DNA of 11,505 nucleotides from an uncultured Pleurocapsa sp. (GTDB lineage: Bacteria > Cyanobacteriota > Cyanobacteriia > Cyanobacteriales > Xenococcaceae), in assembly GCA_937884735.1 (NCBI GenBank), contig CAKZYI010000696.1, positions 1-11,505 of the forward strand, in the 5' to 3' direction. Positions 1 to 6,681 of this stretch are shown piece by piece. Position numbers and translations under genes: made by a program. Positions within the stretch are counted from its first letter, which is position 1, and each line of letters starts with the position of its first letter. The notes beneath the pieces were generated by a model, which worked only from the letters and a program-made list of their open reading frames with translations, was not told the origin of the DNA and searched no databases.

Positions 1-235
1 CAAAAATACCAATTGCCCGACGATGCTTAAGGGGTTGACTCCACAAAAAACGAACCGGACGAGCAACCAACGCCAGCATTAAAAAAAGTATTCCTGCGTG
101 TCCTAAATAATGCCCCATGCCGTCTGTTTGAGATAGCACAGCAACTCCCATAGCGATCGCAATCCAGTCACCACAAGGAAATAAGGGCTTTTGCTGCTTT
201 TTTTTGGTTTTCTTGCTGTTATTAGCAGTTTTCAT
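1..235 (-). CDS. MsrQ/YedZ-like ferric-reductase-type membrane protein, 5' part only
   Basis: This reading frame starts at the ATG complementary to 233-235 and stays open to the window edge, giving 78 visible residues. It opens with a lysine-rich cytoplasmic stretch (residues 8-16). Two hydrophobic segments follow, about residues 22-36 and 45-64, the second containing GHYLGHAGILFLMLALVARP, then KHRRAIGIF at 70-78. A first helix, a helix ending in 'LxxRPxR', and a following RR-x-x-G-[IL]-F resemble the ferric-reductase-like transmembrane domain of MsrQ/YedZ, a haem b membrane subunit that passes electrons to the periplasmic methionine sulfoxide reductase MsrP. The haem-ligand histidines lie mostly beyond the visible part, so the family call rests on the N-terminus alone. 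A cytochrome b561-like or other ferric-reductase-domain protein is the main alternative. Confidence 0.6.
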   Translation of the reverse strand, partial: MKTANNSKKTKKKQQKPLFPCGDWIAIAMGVAVLSQTDGMGHYLGHAGILFLMLALVARPVRFLWSQPLKHRRAIGIF

Positions 236-549
236 AGTGCAACTTTGTAATATGTTTTGGTGTTTATGGATTAATTTCAGATTGAAAATAAATCGGCAAA
301 ACAATCAATGATAAAGAATTACTAATGTGCAGATCGGTAATTTATCTATCGCTTTAAAACACGACGTATTGGCATGAGTAGTAGAAAATTAACTAATCAG
401 TTCTACCAAACAGTTATTTACACTAGTGGATTAATTAATTAATTTAAACCCCTGAATTAATAAACTTTAATCTAGTTTTTGATTTATATTTTAGTCAGAT
501 GAATCTTGTTCTTGGTTCAGATGAATTTGGTTTGATATATTTCTGTTAG
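236..549. other. Intergenic stretch between the MsrQ-like gene and the pseudokinase gene
   Basis: About 310 bp without a supported gene, very AT-rich. It should hold the promoter of the MsrQ-like gene (reading leftward) and the end of the pseudokinase transcript. A TTAATTAATTAATT run lies near 433-446. The nonamer CAGATGAAT occurs twice at a 22-bp period (496-504 and 518-526). I see no convincing terminator hairpin and no RNA gene. Confidence 0.5.
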
Positions 550-1650
550 CTATAAAGTATTTAGGATTTCAATAGCTGATTGATAACGTTGATCGCATTT
601 TGTTAAAATCATTTTGTCGATAATATTTCTGAATTTGGCATTAATATTGATGTGATTGTGCCAATTAAGCGTATTATGCCGATACTCGTTGGGAGTAAGT
701 TTTGTTAGGGCAAATATAATAATTTTTCCGACTGAATATAAATCAGTAGCAAAAATAGGATCGACGATAAATTCTGGTGCTGTATAAGAGATATTTAGCT
801 GATGCTGGAAAGAGAAAAAAAAAGAATTATCAGTATCTATATATTTAGCAATTTCGAAATCAACTAAAATCAACTTGCGATCGCGATCGCGCCTAATTAA
901 ATTATTAGGAGAAACATGGCGATGAACTATGTTGCATTGATGTATGGCAGCTAAAATTTCTAAGATTTCTTTTAGTAACGCTTTAGCTTCTATTTCGGTT
1001 ATTCCAGAAGTATTTGCATTGAGTTCTTCTTGGAGAGAAGTACCGGCAATTGATTCATAGATTAGATGCCAATAGCCTTCTCTAGCAAACCAAGCGAATA
1101 ATTTAGGAGTACAGACCGTTTCTTCTCCCAAATCTCTAAGTATATTAGCTCGTCTTTTAAGAGCTTGAAGGCTAAAACTTGAGTCAGACGAAGCTTTAAG
1201 CTGTTCGACAATACACTCTCGATTAAAATAATTGAGATGCTGAACTAAATACGTAGTCTTTAAATATTCAGTCTGATTTATTAGAGATAAAATTTGGTAG
1301 CCATCGCCAATTATTAAACTTTGTGATGAATGTCTTAAGCCCAATTCATGTTGCTGTTCATATCGATTGACTATGGACTTGAAATTTAGCTTGTGTACCT
1401 TATCTTCAGGGCTAATAATACTCCCTGCAATAAAAGCACTAGTTATTTTTTGCCATAGTTTGTAGCCTAAAACTTTTTTGATAAAGGCTACCGTACAGTT
1501 ATCAAATGAGTCTTGATATTGTTCTTTGATTGCCTCGTATGTTAGGTTTTTCCATGAGCCTCTTAGAAGATTTTTATCGCGATCGCTCAGGATGTGTTCG
1601 TTAGATATTACAAGCTGTTCTGTAAATTCAATTGCTCGATCTATCAACAT
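550..1650 (-). CDS. VMAP-type HTH domain fused to a Ser/Thr protein kinase fold; probable pseudokinase
   Basis: 366 residues. Residues about 18-75 (LSDRDKNLLRGSW, then FIKKVLGYKLWQKI) match the N-terminal helix-turn-helix of cyanobacterial vWA-MoxR-associated and NB-ARC/WD40 proteins. Residues about 113-366 follow a bacterial Hanks-type kinase fold. DLYSVG (303-308), APE (291-293) and the catalytic-loop Asn (N250) are recognisable. Key catalytic positions are replaced. The glycine loop is unrecognisable. The VAIK lysine aligns with Glu149 (CIVEQLK, where relatives have VVKQL). The helix-C Glu region reads LKRRAN (164-169). HRD is HRH (243-245). DFG is DFE (264-266). The frame is otherwise undamaged over 1.1 kb, so this looks like a maintained pseudokinase with a scaffolding or sensing role rather than an active kinase. 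No transmembrane segment is seen. The start is preceded by GGAATAAAAA, a weak ribosome site. Confidence 0.8.
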   Translation of the reverse strand: MLIDRAIEFTEQLVISNEHILSDRDKNLLRGSWKNLTYEAIKEQYQDSFDNCTVAFIKKVLGYKLWQKITSAFIAGSIISPEDKVHKLNFKSIVNRYEQQHELGLRHSSQSLIIGDGYQILSLINQTEYLKTTYLVQHLNYFNRECIVEQLKASSDSSFSLQALKRRANILRDLGEETVCTPKLFAWFAREGYWHLIYESIAGTSLQEELNANTSGITEIEAKALLKEILEILAAIHQCNIVHRHVSPNNLIRRDRDRKLILVDFEIAKYIDTDNSFFFSFQHQLNISYTAPEFIVDPIFATDLYSVGKIIIFALTKLTPNEYRHNTLNWHNHININAKFRNIIDKMILTKCDQRYQSAIEILNTL

Positions 1651-1829
1651 TTTTTATTCCATAGATGTTGCGATCTTCTATTTGAAAGCTGATATGTTGT
1701 TTCTATTTGAGTACTTGAAAATATTGAAATAAATCTCCACACTTCAACTGCTAATAAAGTCAGACAAACTGTACAGATTGACGTTTGAAGCTAAAGTTTT
1801 TAATCGGAGAAAATAAATATTAAATCACT

Positions 1830-2826
1830 TTATCTATTCCTCAATGCTCTACCACCATGTTTACGAAAAGAGTGGTCGGGAGTACCGCTAAAGCAACCCA
1901 TTATATAGGGATAACTATCGGTGACATAGTAACCATAAACCCCATTAACTGTCATTCCATTACACTCATCAAGATCGCCAAAACCTTCAACATATTCATA
2001 GTCATCATCAAATTCTCCGTCATAAGTACCCCCTGGATTTTCTGCCCCTGAAGGTCTAGATCCACTTTTTAGCTGGTAGCTCGATCGCACTTGCCGAATG
2101 TTGCCGTTGTCATCAAAATAAGAGCCAAAAATAGGAAAGCCATCAGCAGCAAAGCCAATTACAGGAGATGCTTTGCTGTTATCGCTGTCATCAAACAAGG
2201 CTTTGGGGTTGCCGTGATAGTGATAACCACCATTCTCTTGAGTATGAGCATGATGGGAGTCTGTTTTTAAAGCTTTTTGGAGACATTGCATTGTATCGCC
2301 AGGGTATAGTTTCGTCAAGACAGCCTCGACGAACCCTAAAGCATCCAGCGGAGAGCAGATCGATTTTGACACCATTGAGCAAAATGGCATTGTCATATCT
2401 TGGGCTTAAGGCTGTTGTTTGGCTATTTTTCTGAGGATTTGTAGTAAGGCGATAAACTTGATTCTGTTCGGCGACAGGTGTAGCAAATGTATCCCCATCG
2501 TTCATGTCATGGTTGGGAATGCTATTGGATGTAAAGATACAGGTGTTATTCTCAACTTCAATTACTAGTGAACCAATAAAAATGCGATCGCTAGGTATTT
2601 CTGTTGCTTTTGAGCTATAGGTTGCTACATAATCAGCGCAGTTGCTACTCTGACTAATCAGAATTTTGTCAGTAAGGTCGATAACTACCTTATTGCTGGC
2701 ATCTGCCTGACTCATCATGTTAGGTAAAAATGATACTTCAATACATGCAGCTAGGAGCAGCAAGATTATAAACCAAATAAGACTTTTGATATTTGCTAAG
2801 GGAATATCATTATTTGATCGGGACAT
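1830..2826 (-). pseudogene. YHYH-domain lipoprotein, split by one frameshift
   Basis: Two overlapping frames together make one secreted YHYH-domain protein. The upstream frame, from the ATG at 2826, has a lipoprotein signal: a hydrophobic core then LLLLAAC, with the Cys as lipidation site. It continues through NGVKIDLLSAGCF and IPWRYNAMSPKSFK. The downstream frame resumes with TDSHHAHTQENGGYHYHG, GFAADGFPIFG, DLDECNGM and MGCFSGTPDHSF, and stops at 1830-1832. The frames join at a five-A run on the coding strand (plus-strand T's 2264-2268). Removing one A restores SFKTDSHHAHTQ without a break. YHYH proteins are extracytoplasmic and of unknown function. An upstream ATG at 2877 is in frame, but 2826 gives the proper lipoprotein signal and a normal leader behind the -10 box at 2886-2891. 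The broken frame could be real decay, a sequencing error or a slippage site. Confidence 0.85.
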
Positions 2827-2885
2827 ATACAGATAATCTAAACCTAATAACATCAATATGATTGGGCTATTGTGCATTAAAGCGA

Positions 2886-2891
2886 ATCATA
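2886..2891 (-). promoter_or_regulatory. Candidate -10 box of the YHYH lipoprotein gene
   Basis: The minus strand reads TATGAT here (5 of 6 matches to TATAAT), 22 nt downstream of the 24-bp dyad element at 2914-2937. Transcription would then begin near 2879, leaving about 50 nt of leader before the ATG at 2826. No good -35 box is visible; the dyad element occupies roughly that place, as expected for an activated promoter. Confidence 0.4.
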
Positions 2892-2913
2892 ATTACACAC
2901 AAACCTGATTTTT

Positions 2914-2937
2914 GATGACAATTTTGTAATTTAAATC
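2914..2937 (-). promoter_or_regulatory. Putative regulator binding site shared with the two-component operon
   Basis: Read on the minus strand, this 24-bp element matches the element at 3387-3410 (plus strand) at 21 of 24 positions, including an unbroken 13-nt core ATTACAAAATTGT. It contains an imperfect version of the 8-2-8 dyad seen there. Both copies have the same orientation relative to the gene downstream and lie 20-22 nt before a candidate -10 box. Binding by the response regulator encoded next door is an inference. Confidence 0.5.
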
Positions 2938-3071
2938 TTAGTATGGCGATTTACAGCAAAATTTGCGCTTTAACGAATATATAATCAATTTTGCGCGAGT
3001 ATGGAGTCTTAAGAGATTTTTATTTGCCAACACATCTGTCGATCGAATACTTCTACCAAAATAGTATCGAT

Positions 3072-3287
3072 CTATTCATCATTTACTGCTTTTTCAATTT
3101 CTGTAACTAAAGGGATCGAACTTGTCCCTCGATCCGAACAAAGCGATCGCTTATTTTTACAGCGGTTATTTAGCTCAAATAAAACTTGCCTATAGTCGAT
3201 GTTTTTGTCTATTGTTTTGACTAATCTACTGCCGCAATAGATCTGCCAAAGGTCATTTTGTTCCTTCTGAGCATGAAAATACAACAT
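3072..3287 (-). CDS. Small hypothetical protein, 71 aa
   Basis: I do not recognise this protein. It starts MLYFHAQKEQNDLWQIYCGS and has no signal peptide or transmembrane segment. The middle is basic (NNRCKNKR, around residues 40-47) and the end is acidic (EIEKAVNDE). Three cysteines (18, 43, 50) form no obvious metal motif. Its ATG at 3285-3287 follows AGAGTAAGTAAG, which could serve as a weak ribosome site. It is transcribed divergently from the response regulator gene, with a 181-bp shared upstream region, and in the same direction as the YHYH gene 246 bp further on. The short length leaves real doubt that it is expressed. Confidence 0.4.
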   Translation of the reverse strand: MLYFHAQKEQNDLWQIYCGSRLVKTIDKNIDYRQVLFELNNRCKNKRSLCSDRGTSSIPLVTEIEKAVNDE

Positions 3288-3386
3288 CTTACTTACTCTT
3301 GCTATTTTATTTAATAAATCCTTACTTAGTATCGTGATCGACTTGTATTACTACATTAAAGCTGTTCAAAATTACATTTAAGCCTG

Positions 3387-3410
3387 GATTTCGATTACAA
3401 AATTGTAATC
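3387..3410 (+). promoter_or_regulatory. Putative operator of the response regulator/sensor kinase operon
   Basis: Positions 3393-3410 form a perfect inverted repeat, GATTACAA-AA-TTGTAATC (8-bp arms, 2-bp spacer). Including the GATTTC just before it, the 24-bp element matches 2914-2937 on the opposite strand at 21 of 24 positions. It ends 20 nt before a TAAAAT at 3431-3436 that could be the -10 box, so a bound regulator would sit near the -35 region. Autoregulation is common for OmpR-type systems; here it is inferred. Confidence 0.5.
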
Positions 3411-3430
3411 ACAGTTTTTTCCCAACGAAT

Positions 3431-3436
3431 TAAAAT
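3431..3436 (+). promoter_or_regulatory. Candidate -10 box of the two-component operon
   Basis: TAAAAT lies 32 nt upstream of the GTG start at 3469 and 20 nt after the dyad element. It is the best -10-like hexamer between that element and the gene, but the region is AT-rich, so the match is weak evidence by itself. Confidence 0.3.
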
Positions 3437-3468
3437 TGAACTAGCTAAAGAATATGTTTTAAACACTT

Positions 3469-4152
3469 GTGAACGTTCTGTTGGTTGAAGATGAAGCAAA
3501 AATAGCGGAGTTTGTTCGAGCTGGACTCAAGGAGAGAGGATTTATCGTCGATTATTCTGGCAATGGTGACGAGGGCTATTTATTAGCTCTCGATAATGAA
3601 TACGATGTAATTGTGCTAGATATTATGGTGCCAGGTAGAGATGGACTATCAATTCTGAAGCAGTTGCGTCGCCAAGGTAGCAATACTCCCGTAATTTTAT
3701 TGACAGCCCGTAATGAACTAGACGATCGCCTGGCAGGGCTTAATTTAGGTGCAGATGATTATATTGCCAAGCCTTTCTTTGTCGAGGAATTGGTAGCACG
3801 AATTCATGCGGTTATTCGTCGTAGCGTGGGAGAGCGACAAAACTTTCTCTTGGTAGGATCGTTAAAATTAGATCGGATTACGAGAGAAGTTACCTGCGAT
3901 CGCCAAGCAATTGAGCTTACCACCCGTGAATTTAATCTTCTAGAATATTTAATGCGATCGCCAGGTAGAGTTTTTACCCGTACACAAATATTGGGCAGTG
4001 TCTGGGGTTATGATTTTAACCCTAATACTAACGTTGTTGATGTCTGCATTCAGCGAATTCGGAAAAAGATCGACCCCATCGACCAAGAAGGGTGGATTGA
4101 AAGTATTCGCGGGGTTGGTTATCGATTTCGTCAACCAGATGTTCGTCTATGA
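3469..4152 (+). CDS. OmpR/PhoB-family DNA-binding response regulator
   Basis: 227 residues, the usual length for the family. The receiver domain (about 1-120) has acidic residues E7/D8, phosphoacceptor D51 in VIVLDIMVPG, T79 in ILLTAR and K101 in IAKPF. The winged-helix effector domain (about 130-222) has LTTREFNLLEYLM, the recognition region VVDVCIQRIRKKI and a closing SIRGVGYRF wing. It resembles the heavy-metal/RppA-NrsR group of cyanobacterial regulators, but the signal cannot be read from the sequence. The GTG at 3469 is chosen because the protein then begins MNVLLVEDE as relatives do; the only ATG just upstream runs straight into a stop. The gene overlaps the sensor kinase gene by four bases (ATGA), implying translational coupling. 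It probably controls its own operon and perhaps the YHYH lipoprotein gene through the shared element. Confidence 0.93.
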   Translation: MNVLLVEDEAKIAEFVRAGLKERGFIVDYSGNGDEGYLLALDNEYDVIVLDIMVPGRDGLSILKQLRRQGSNTPVILLTARNELDDRLAGLNLGADDYIAKPFFVEELVARIHAVIRRSVGERQNFLLVGSLKLDRITREVTCDRQAIELTTREFNLLEYLMRSPGRVFTRTQILGSVWGYDFNPNTNVVDVCIQRIRKKIDPIDQEGWIESIRGVGYRFRQPDVRL

Positions 4153-5612
4153 AATTACCTTCCTTTAGGTTAAGGATTACCCTGTTTTCTGTGGGTCTTG
4201 CTGGCATTGCCTTAGTCGGATTGGGGGCAGTTTCCTGGTGGCAAATTTATCACGTCACCCTGAGCCGTTTGGATGCCCAAATTTTCAACCTACTGATGTA
4301 TGTCAAAGGACCTCGAAAATTAGACCCGACAGAACTATACGAAGAAGAGAGATGGAAACAATATGCCGACTTGTTACCTAATCTATTAGGAGCAAATACT
4401 GAAGTTGAGATCGCATTGTTAGTAGTCGATCCAGAAGGAAACAGTATCTATCAATCACCAGAAATAATTAAGAATCGAAATTTATATCATCTATTGACTA
4501 ACCAGTTAGCATTGACTAAGCTCTCTCCTAGAATTTCTCCCAATAAAATACTCGGTCAGAAGTTTTCACCACCACCACCACCTACTCTTTTTTATACAGA
4601 GTCTACAACCAGAGGAAACTGGCGTATTGGTACGATTAGATTAAGGACAATCGGGATAGGAATGGCGGTAAATCAACAGGTAGTTCGCCAAGAAATGGCA
4701 ACGATTAGTAGTATTTTTCTAATTTCCATCCCAGGAGTATTGCTGTCGATCGCCGTTGGTGCGTGGTTGCTATCTAAAAGAGCTTTACGTCCGATTGATC
4801 GCTTAAGCAGCACAATTCAACAGGTACGCGCAACAGGTTTAGATCGAAGAATCCTCACCGATCAAATAGATCGAGAATTTGTAGAGTTGATTCAAGTATT
4901 TAATCAAATGCTAGAACGTTTAGAGCGCAGCTTCAAACAGGCTTCTCGCTTCAGTGGCGATGCAGCTCATGAATTAAAAACCCCTTTAACTATTCTTCAA
5001 GGGGAATTGGAAAGAACTTTACAACAAGTGCCTCCTGGTAGTGAAATTCAGCAGCGTCTTGGCAATCTTTTAGACCTAATAAGTCATCTCAATAACATTG
5101 TCCGCAAACTTTTATTATTTTCTCTAGCAGATGCAGGACAAATGAGTTTATATCTGGTGGAGGTGGATGTATCTGAGCTATTGTGCCAGATGTTAGAAGA
5201 TGTGGAAATGCAAGCTCCCCATTTGACTTTACGAACCAATATTCCCCAAGAATTGAAGATAAAAGGCGCTCGCGATTTGCTGATGCAGGTGCTACAAAGC
5301 CTATTTAATAATGCTGTCAAATATAATCTCGCCAGCGGTTGGATTGCGATCGATGCCGAGCAAACTAATAAAAAACTCCAGGTAATGATTGCTAATGCTT
5401 CCAAAGAAATCCCTGTTAGCGATCGCAATCGGCTTTTTGATCGTTTTTATCGTGGCGATCCTGCCTGTACTCGTAAAGTAGAGGGAGTTGGATTGGGATT
5501 AAGCCTAGCCCGCGAAATTGTCCGCGCTCATCATGGAGAGCTTACTTTAACTTCAGCAGTCTCTGGCGAAACCTCTTTTACAATTATCTTACCAATCATA
5601 GAAAACGCCTAA
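4149..5612 (+). CDS. Membrane sensor histidine kinase, RppB/NrsS-like, C-terminus altered by an IS
   Basis: 487 residues. Order: short cytoplasmic start, TM1 (about 10-32), periplasmic sensor region (about 33-185), TM2 (about 186-208), HAMP linker (about 208-262), dimerisation/phosphoacceptor domain with H274 in DAAHELKTPLT, and an ATPase domain with the N box at FNNAVKYN (386-393), F box FDRFYRG and G2 box GVGLGLSLA (446-454). The DxGxG G1 box is not recognisable (NASKEIPVSDR instead), as seen in several metal-sensor relatives. The periplasmic part carries PPPPP (141-145), encoded by near-identical CC-rich triplets. The partner is the regulator encoded just upstream. The stop codon TAA (5610-5612) lies inside the left end of the IS982 element. 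The pre-insertion frame would have ended VSYQRT after Asn486, so about six native residues are lost, all beyond the ATPase core; activity is probably kept. Confidence 0.93.
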   Translation: MKLPSFRLRITLFSVGLAGIALVGLGAVSWWQIYHVTLSRLDAQIFNLLMYVKGPRKLDPTELYEEERWKQYADLLPNLLGANTEVEIALLVVDPEGNSIYQSPEIIKNRNLYHLLTNQLALTKLSPRISPNKILGQKFSPPPPPTLFYTESTTRGNWRIGTIRLRTIGIGMAVNQQVVRQEMATISSIFLISIPGVLLSIAVGAWLLSKRALRPIDRLSSTIQQVRATGLDRRILTDQIDREFVELIQVFNQMLERLERSFKQASRFSGDAAHELKTPLTILQGELERTLQQVPPGSEIQQRLGNLLDLISHLNNIVRKLLLFSLADAGQMSLYLVEVDVSELLCQMLEDVEMQAPHLTLRTNIPQELKIKGARDLLMQVLQSLFNNAVKYNLASGWIAIDAEQTNKKLQVMIANASKEIPVSDRNRLFDRFYRGDPACTRKVEGVGLGLSLAREIVRAHHGELTLTSAVSGETSFTIILPIIENA

Positions 5613-5623
5613 TGTGAATTAGA
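5609..5623 (+). repeat. Left terminal inverted repeat of the IS982 element
   Basis: CTAATGTGAATTAGA, the exact reverse complement of 6644-6658. It overlaps the TAA stop of the sensor kinase gene. Confidence 0.9.
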
Positions 5624-5685
5624 AATAAGCGAGGAAAAGATGGAAGATGGGAGTTACCAAGCTACCTATCAAAAATCCTTCCCTC

Positions 5686-5735
5686 ATGAATAGCATAGAC
5701 TTTGAAAGCTTAATAATCACAGTATTTGTTCTCGT
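5686..5735 (+). pseudogene. Detached N-terminal codons of the IS982 transposase
   Basis: The ATG at 5686 begins MNSIDFESLIITVFVLV, which looks like the usual start of IS982 transposases before the conserved 'DWYQAEG' segment. The frame is then lost in the hairpin array at 5736-5786 and ends at a TGA about 45 nt later. The main transposase frame resumes just after the array, offset by two bases. The ancestral start of the transposase was therefore probably here, not at 5781. Confidence 0.65.
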
Positions 5736-5792
5736 GATGACCTACGGTCATCCCAGAGCGAAGCTCTGGAATCATCGAAGATGATTGACTGG
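5736..5792 (+). repeat. Array of three contiguous 17-nt hairpins plus GACTGG
   Basis: Three perfect hairpins, each a 7-bp stem with a 3-nt loop, abut without a gap: GATGACC-TAC-GGTCATC (5736-5752), CCAGAGC-GAA-GCTCTGG (5753-5769) and AATCATC-GAA-GATGATT (5770-5786), followed by GACTGG (5787-5792). The middle one contains GCGAAGC, known as an exceptionally stable DNA mini-hairpin. The array lies inside the IS982 transposase gene. Net added length is probably 47 or 50 bp, which explains the frame offset. The same layout recurs at 6893-6953 and 10094-10149. Confidence 0.9.
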
Positions 5793-6641
5793 TATCAAGC
5801 AGAAGGAGATGCTTTAAAAGTAGTATCTCCAGGAGCAAAGCCTGAAATGAGCAATAGTGAAATTATTACTTTGGCTTTAGTTATGGACTATCTGCCGTTT
5901 CCAGGTGAAACCCAGTTTATTGGATTTATCCGAGCTAACTATCGACAGTGGTTTCCCAACTTACTGACTCAAAGTCAGTTTAATCGGCGTTTGCGTAAAT
6001 TAGGACAGATGATAGAAGTATTACGTCGAAAATGGGTCAAACAGTTAGGAGCAGAAAATGCCACAAGCTTCATTATTGATACCAAACCAATTCCAGTCAT
6101 GGGATATAGAAGAAGTAAGCGACACAGCGATTTTCATGGAAGTGCAGGCTACGGTTATTGTGCCGCTAGAAAGATGAAATATTTTGGCTACAAATTAGTC
6201 ATGCTTTCAACTCTCAAGGGATTACCAATCGCTTATGAACTAGTTTCTGCCAACACTGATGAACGAAAATCCGTAGAAGCTGTTTTGGAAATAGTTCGTC
6301 ATTGTGACATCTACGGAGACAAAGGTTTTATCGGTCGCGATTGGCAAGAGGAAATTGCTGATTCGACAGGTAATCAAATTTGGACAATCCATCGAGAAAA
6401 TCAGCAGCATCAGCATTCTCCTCAGCTCAAACGTTTAATTAATAAGGTCAGACAAAGAATTGAGGGAGTTTTTCATGAAATTCAAAATACTGGTCGTAAT
6501 CCCGAACGACTCTTAAACAAAACTGTTCAAGGTCTTACTACTCATATGAGTGCCAAGATTGCTTCTCATACATTGCGCCTTCTTCTTCGCGCTCGCTTTG
6601 CAATAGATGTTCTGACTTTCGAGTTTGTTTCTCCTTCTTAA
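5781..6641 (+). CDS. IS982-family transposase, body of the protein
   Basis: 286 residues that cut and rejoin IS ends by DDE chemistry. Candidate catalytic residues are D100 (FIIDTKPIPV), D180 (IYGDKGF) and E228 (QRIEGVFHEI), in the expected order. The N-terminal part (about 22-75) has the helical region usual in the family. The first 17 or so native residues are encoded at 5686-5735 and cut off by the hairpin array. The ATG now available at 5781 lies in the 3' arm of the third hairpin, with no clear ribosome site. The protein could still be made if initiation there works, but would lack its natural start. No other frame damage is seen, so the interruption looks recent. Confidence 0.85.
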   Translation: MIDWYQAEGDALKVVSPGAKPEMSNSEIITLALVMDYLPFPGETQFIGFIRANYRQWFPNLLTQSQFNRRLRKLGQMIEVLRRKWVKQLGAENATSFIIDTKPIPVMGYRRSKRHSDFHGSAGYGYCAARKMKYFGYKLVMLSTLKGLPIAYELVSANTDERKSVEAVLEIVRHCDIYGDKGFIGRDWQEEIADSTGNQIWTIHRENQQHQHSPQLKRLINKVRQRIEGVFHEIQNTGRNPERLLNKTVQGLTTHMSAKIASHTLRLLLRARFAIDVLTFEFVSPS

Positions 6642-6643
6642 AA

Positions 6644-6658
6644 TCTAATTCACATTAG
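6644..6658 (-). repeat. Right terminal inverted repeat of the IS982 element
   Basis: TCTAATTCACATTAG, the exact reverse complement of 5609-5623, starting two bases after the transposase stop. The following ACG matches the ACG before the left end. Confidence 0.9.
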
Positions 6659-6681
6659 ACGTTTCTTATCAAAGAACATGA
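6659..6681 (+). other. Displaced 3' end of the sensor histidine kinase gene
   Basis: After the second ACG copy, the bases continue the kinase frame: joining 5607 to 6662 gives V-S-Y-Q-R-T and then TGA at 6679-6681. This is the most likely original end of the kinase gene before the IS arrived. It depends on ACG being the target duplication. Confidence 0.6.

Larger units (their letters stand above)
5608..6658 (+). mobile_element. IS982-family insertion sequence
   Basis: About 1.05 kb, bounded by 15-bp perfect inverted repeats (5609-5623 and 6644-6658) and encoding a DDE transposase of IS982 type. ACG occurs just outside each end (5605-5607 and 6659-6661), consistent with a 3-bp target duplication if the left end is taken at 5608. 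Taking out the element and one ACG rejoins the sensor kinase frame into a short open tail ending at TGA 6679-6681, which supports these limits. The terminal C at 5608 has no partner at the right end, so the exact left boundary may be off by a base. The transposase gene is interrupted by a hairpin array, so this copy may not be autonomous. Confidence 0.85.

Noticed and set aside
496..526. 22-bp period repeat of CAGATGAAT as an OmpR-type operator
   Set aside because: Only two short units, about 260 bp from the nearest start codon, in AT-rich DNA; too weak to call.
2168..2434. Plus-strand open frame of 88 codons
   Set aside because: It lies opposite the YHYH domain, including the frameshift; no signal or family feature of its own.
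5084..5428. Minus-strand open frame of 114 codons
   Set aside because: Antisense shadow of the histidine kinase dimerisation and ATPase domains.
5736..5792. CRISPR array or transcription terminator
   Set aside because: The repeated units share structure, not sequence, and have no spacers, so it is not CRISPR. The last hairpin lacks a T-run and the array lies inside a transposase gene, so a terminator role is not supported.
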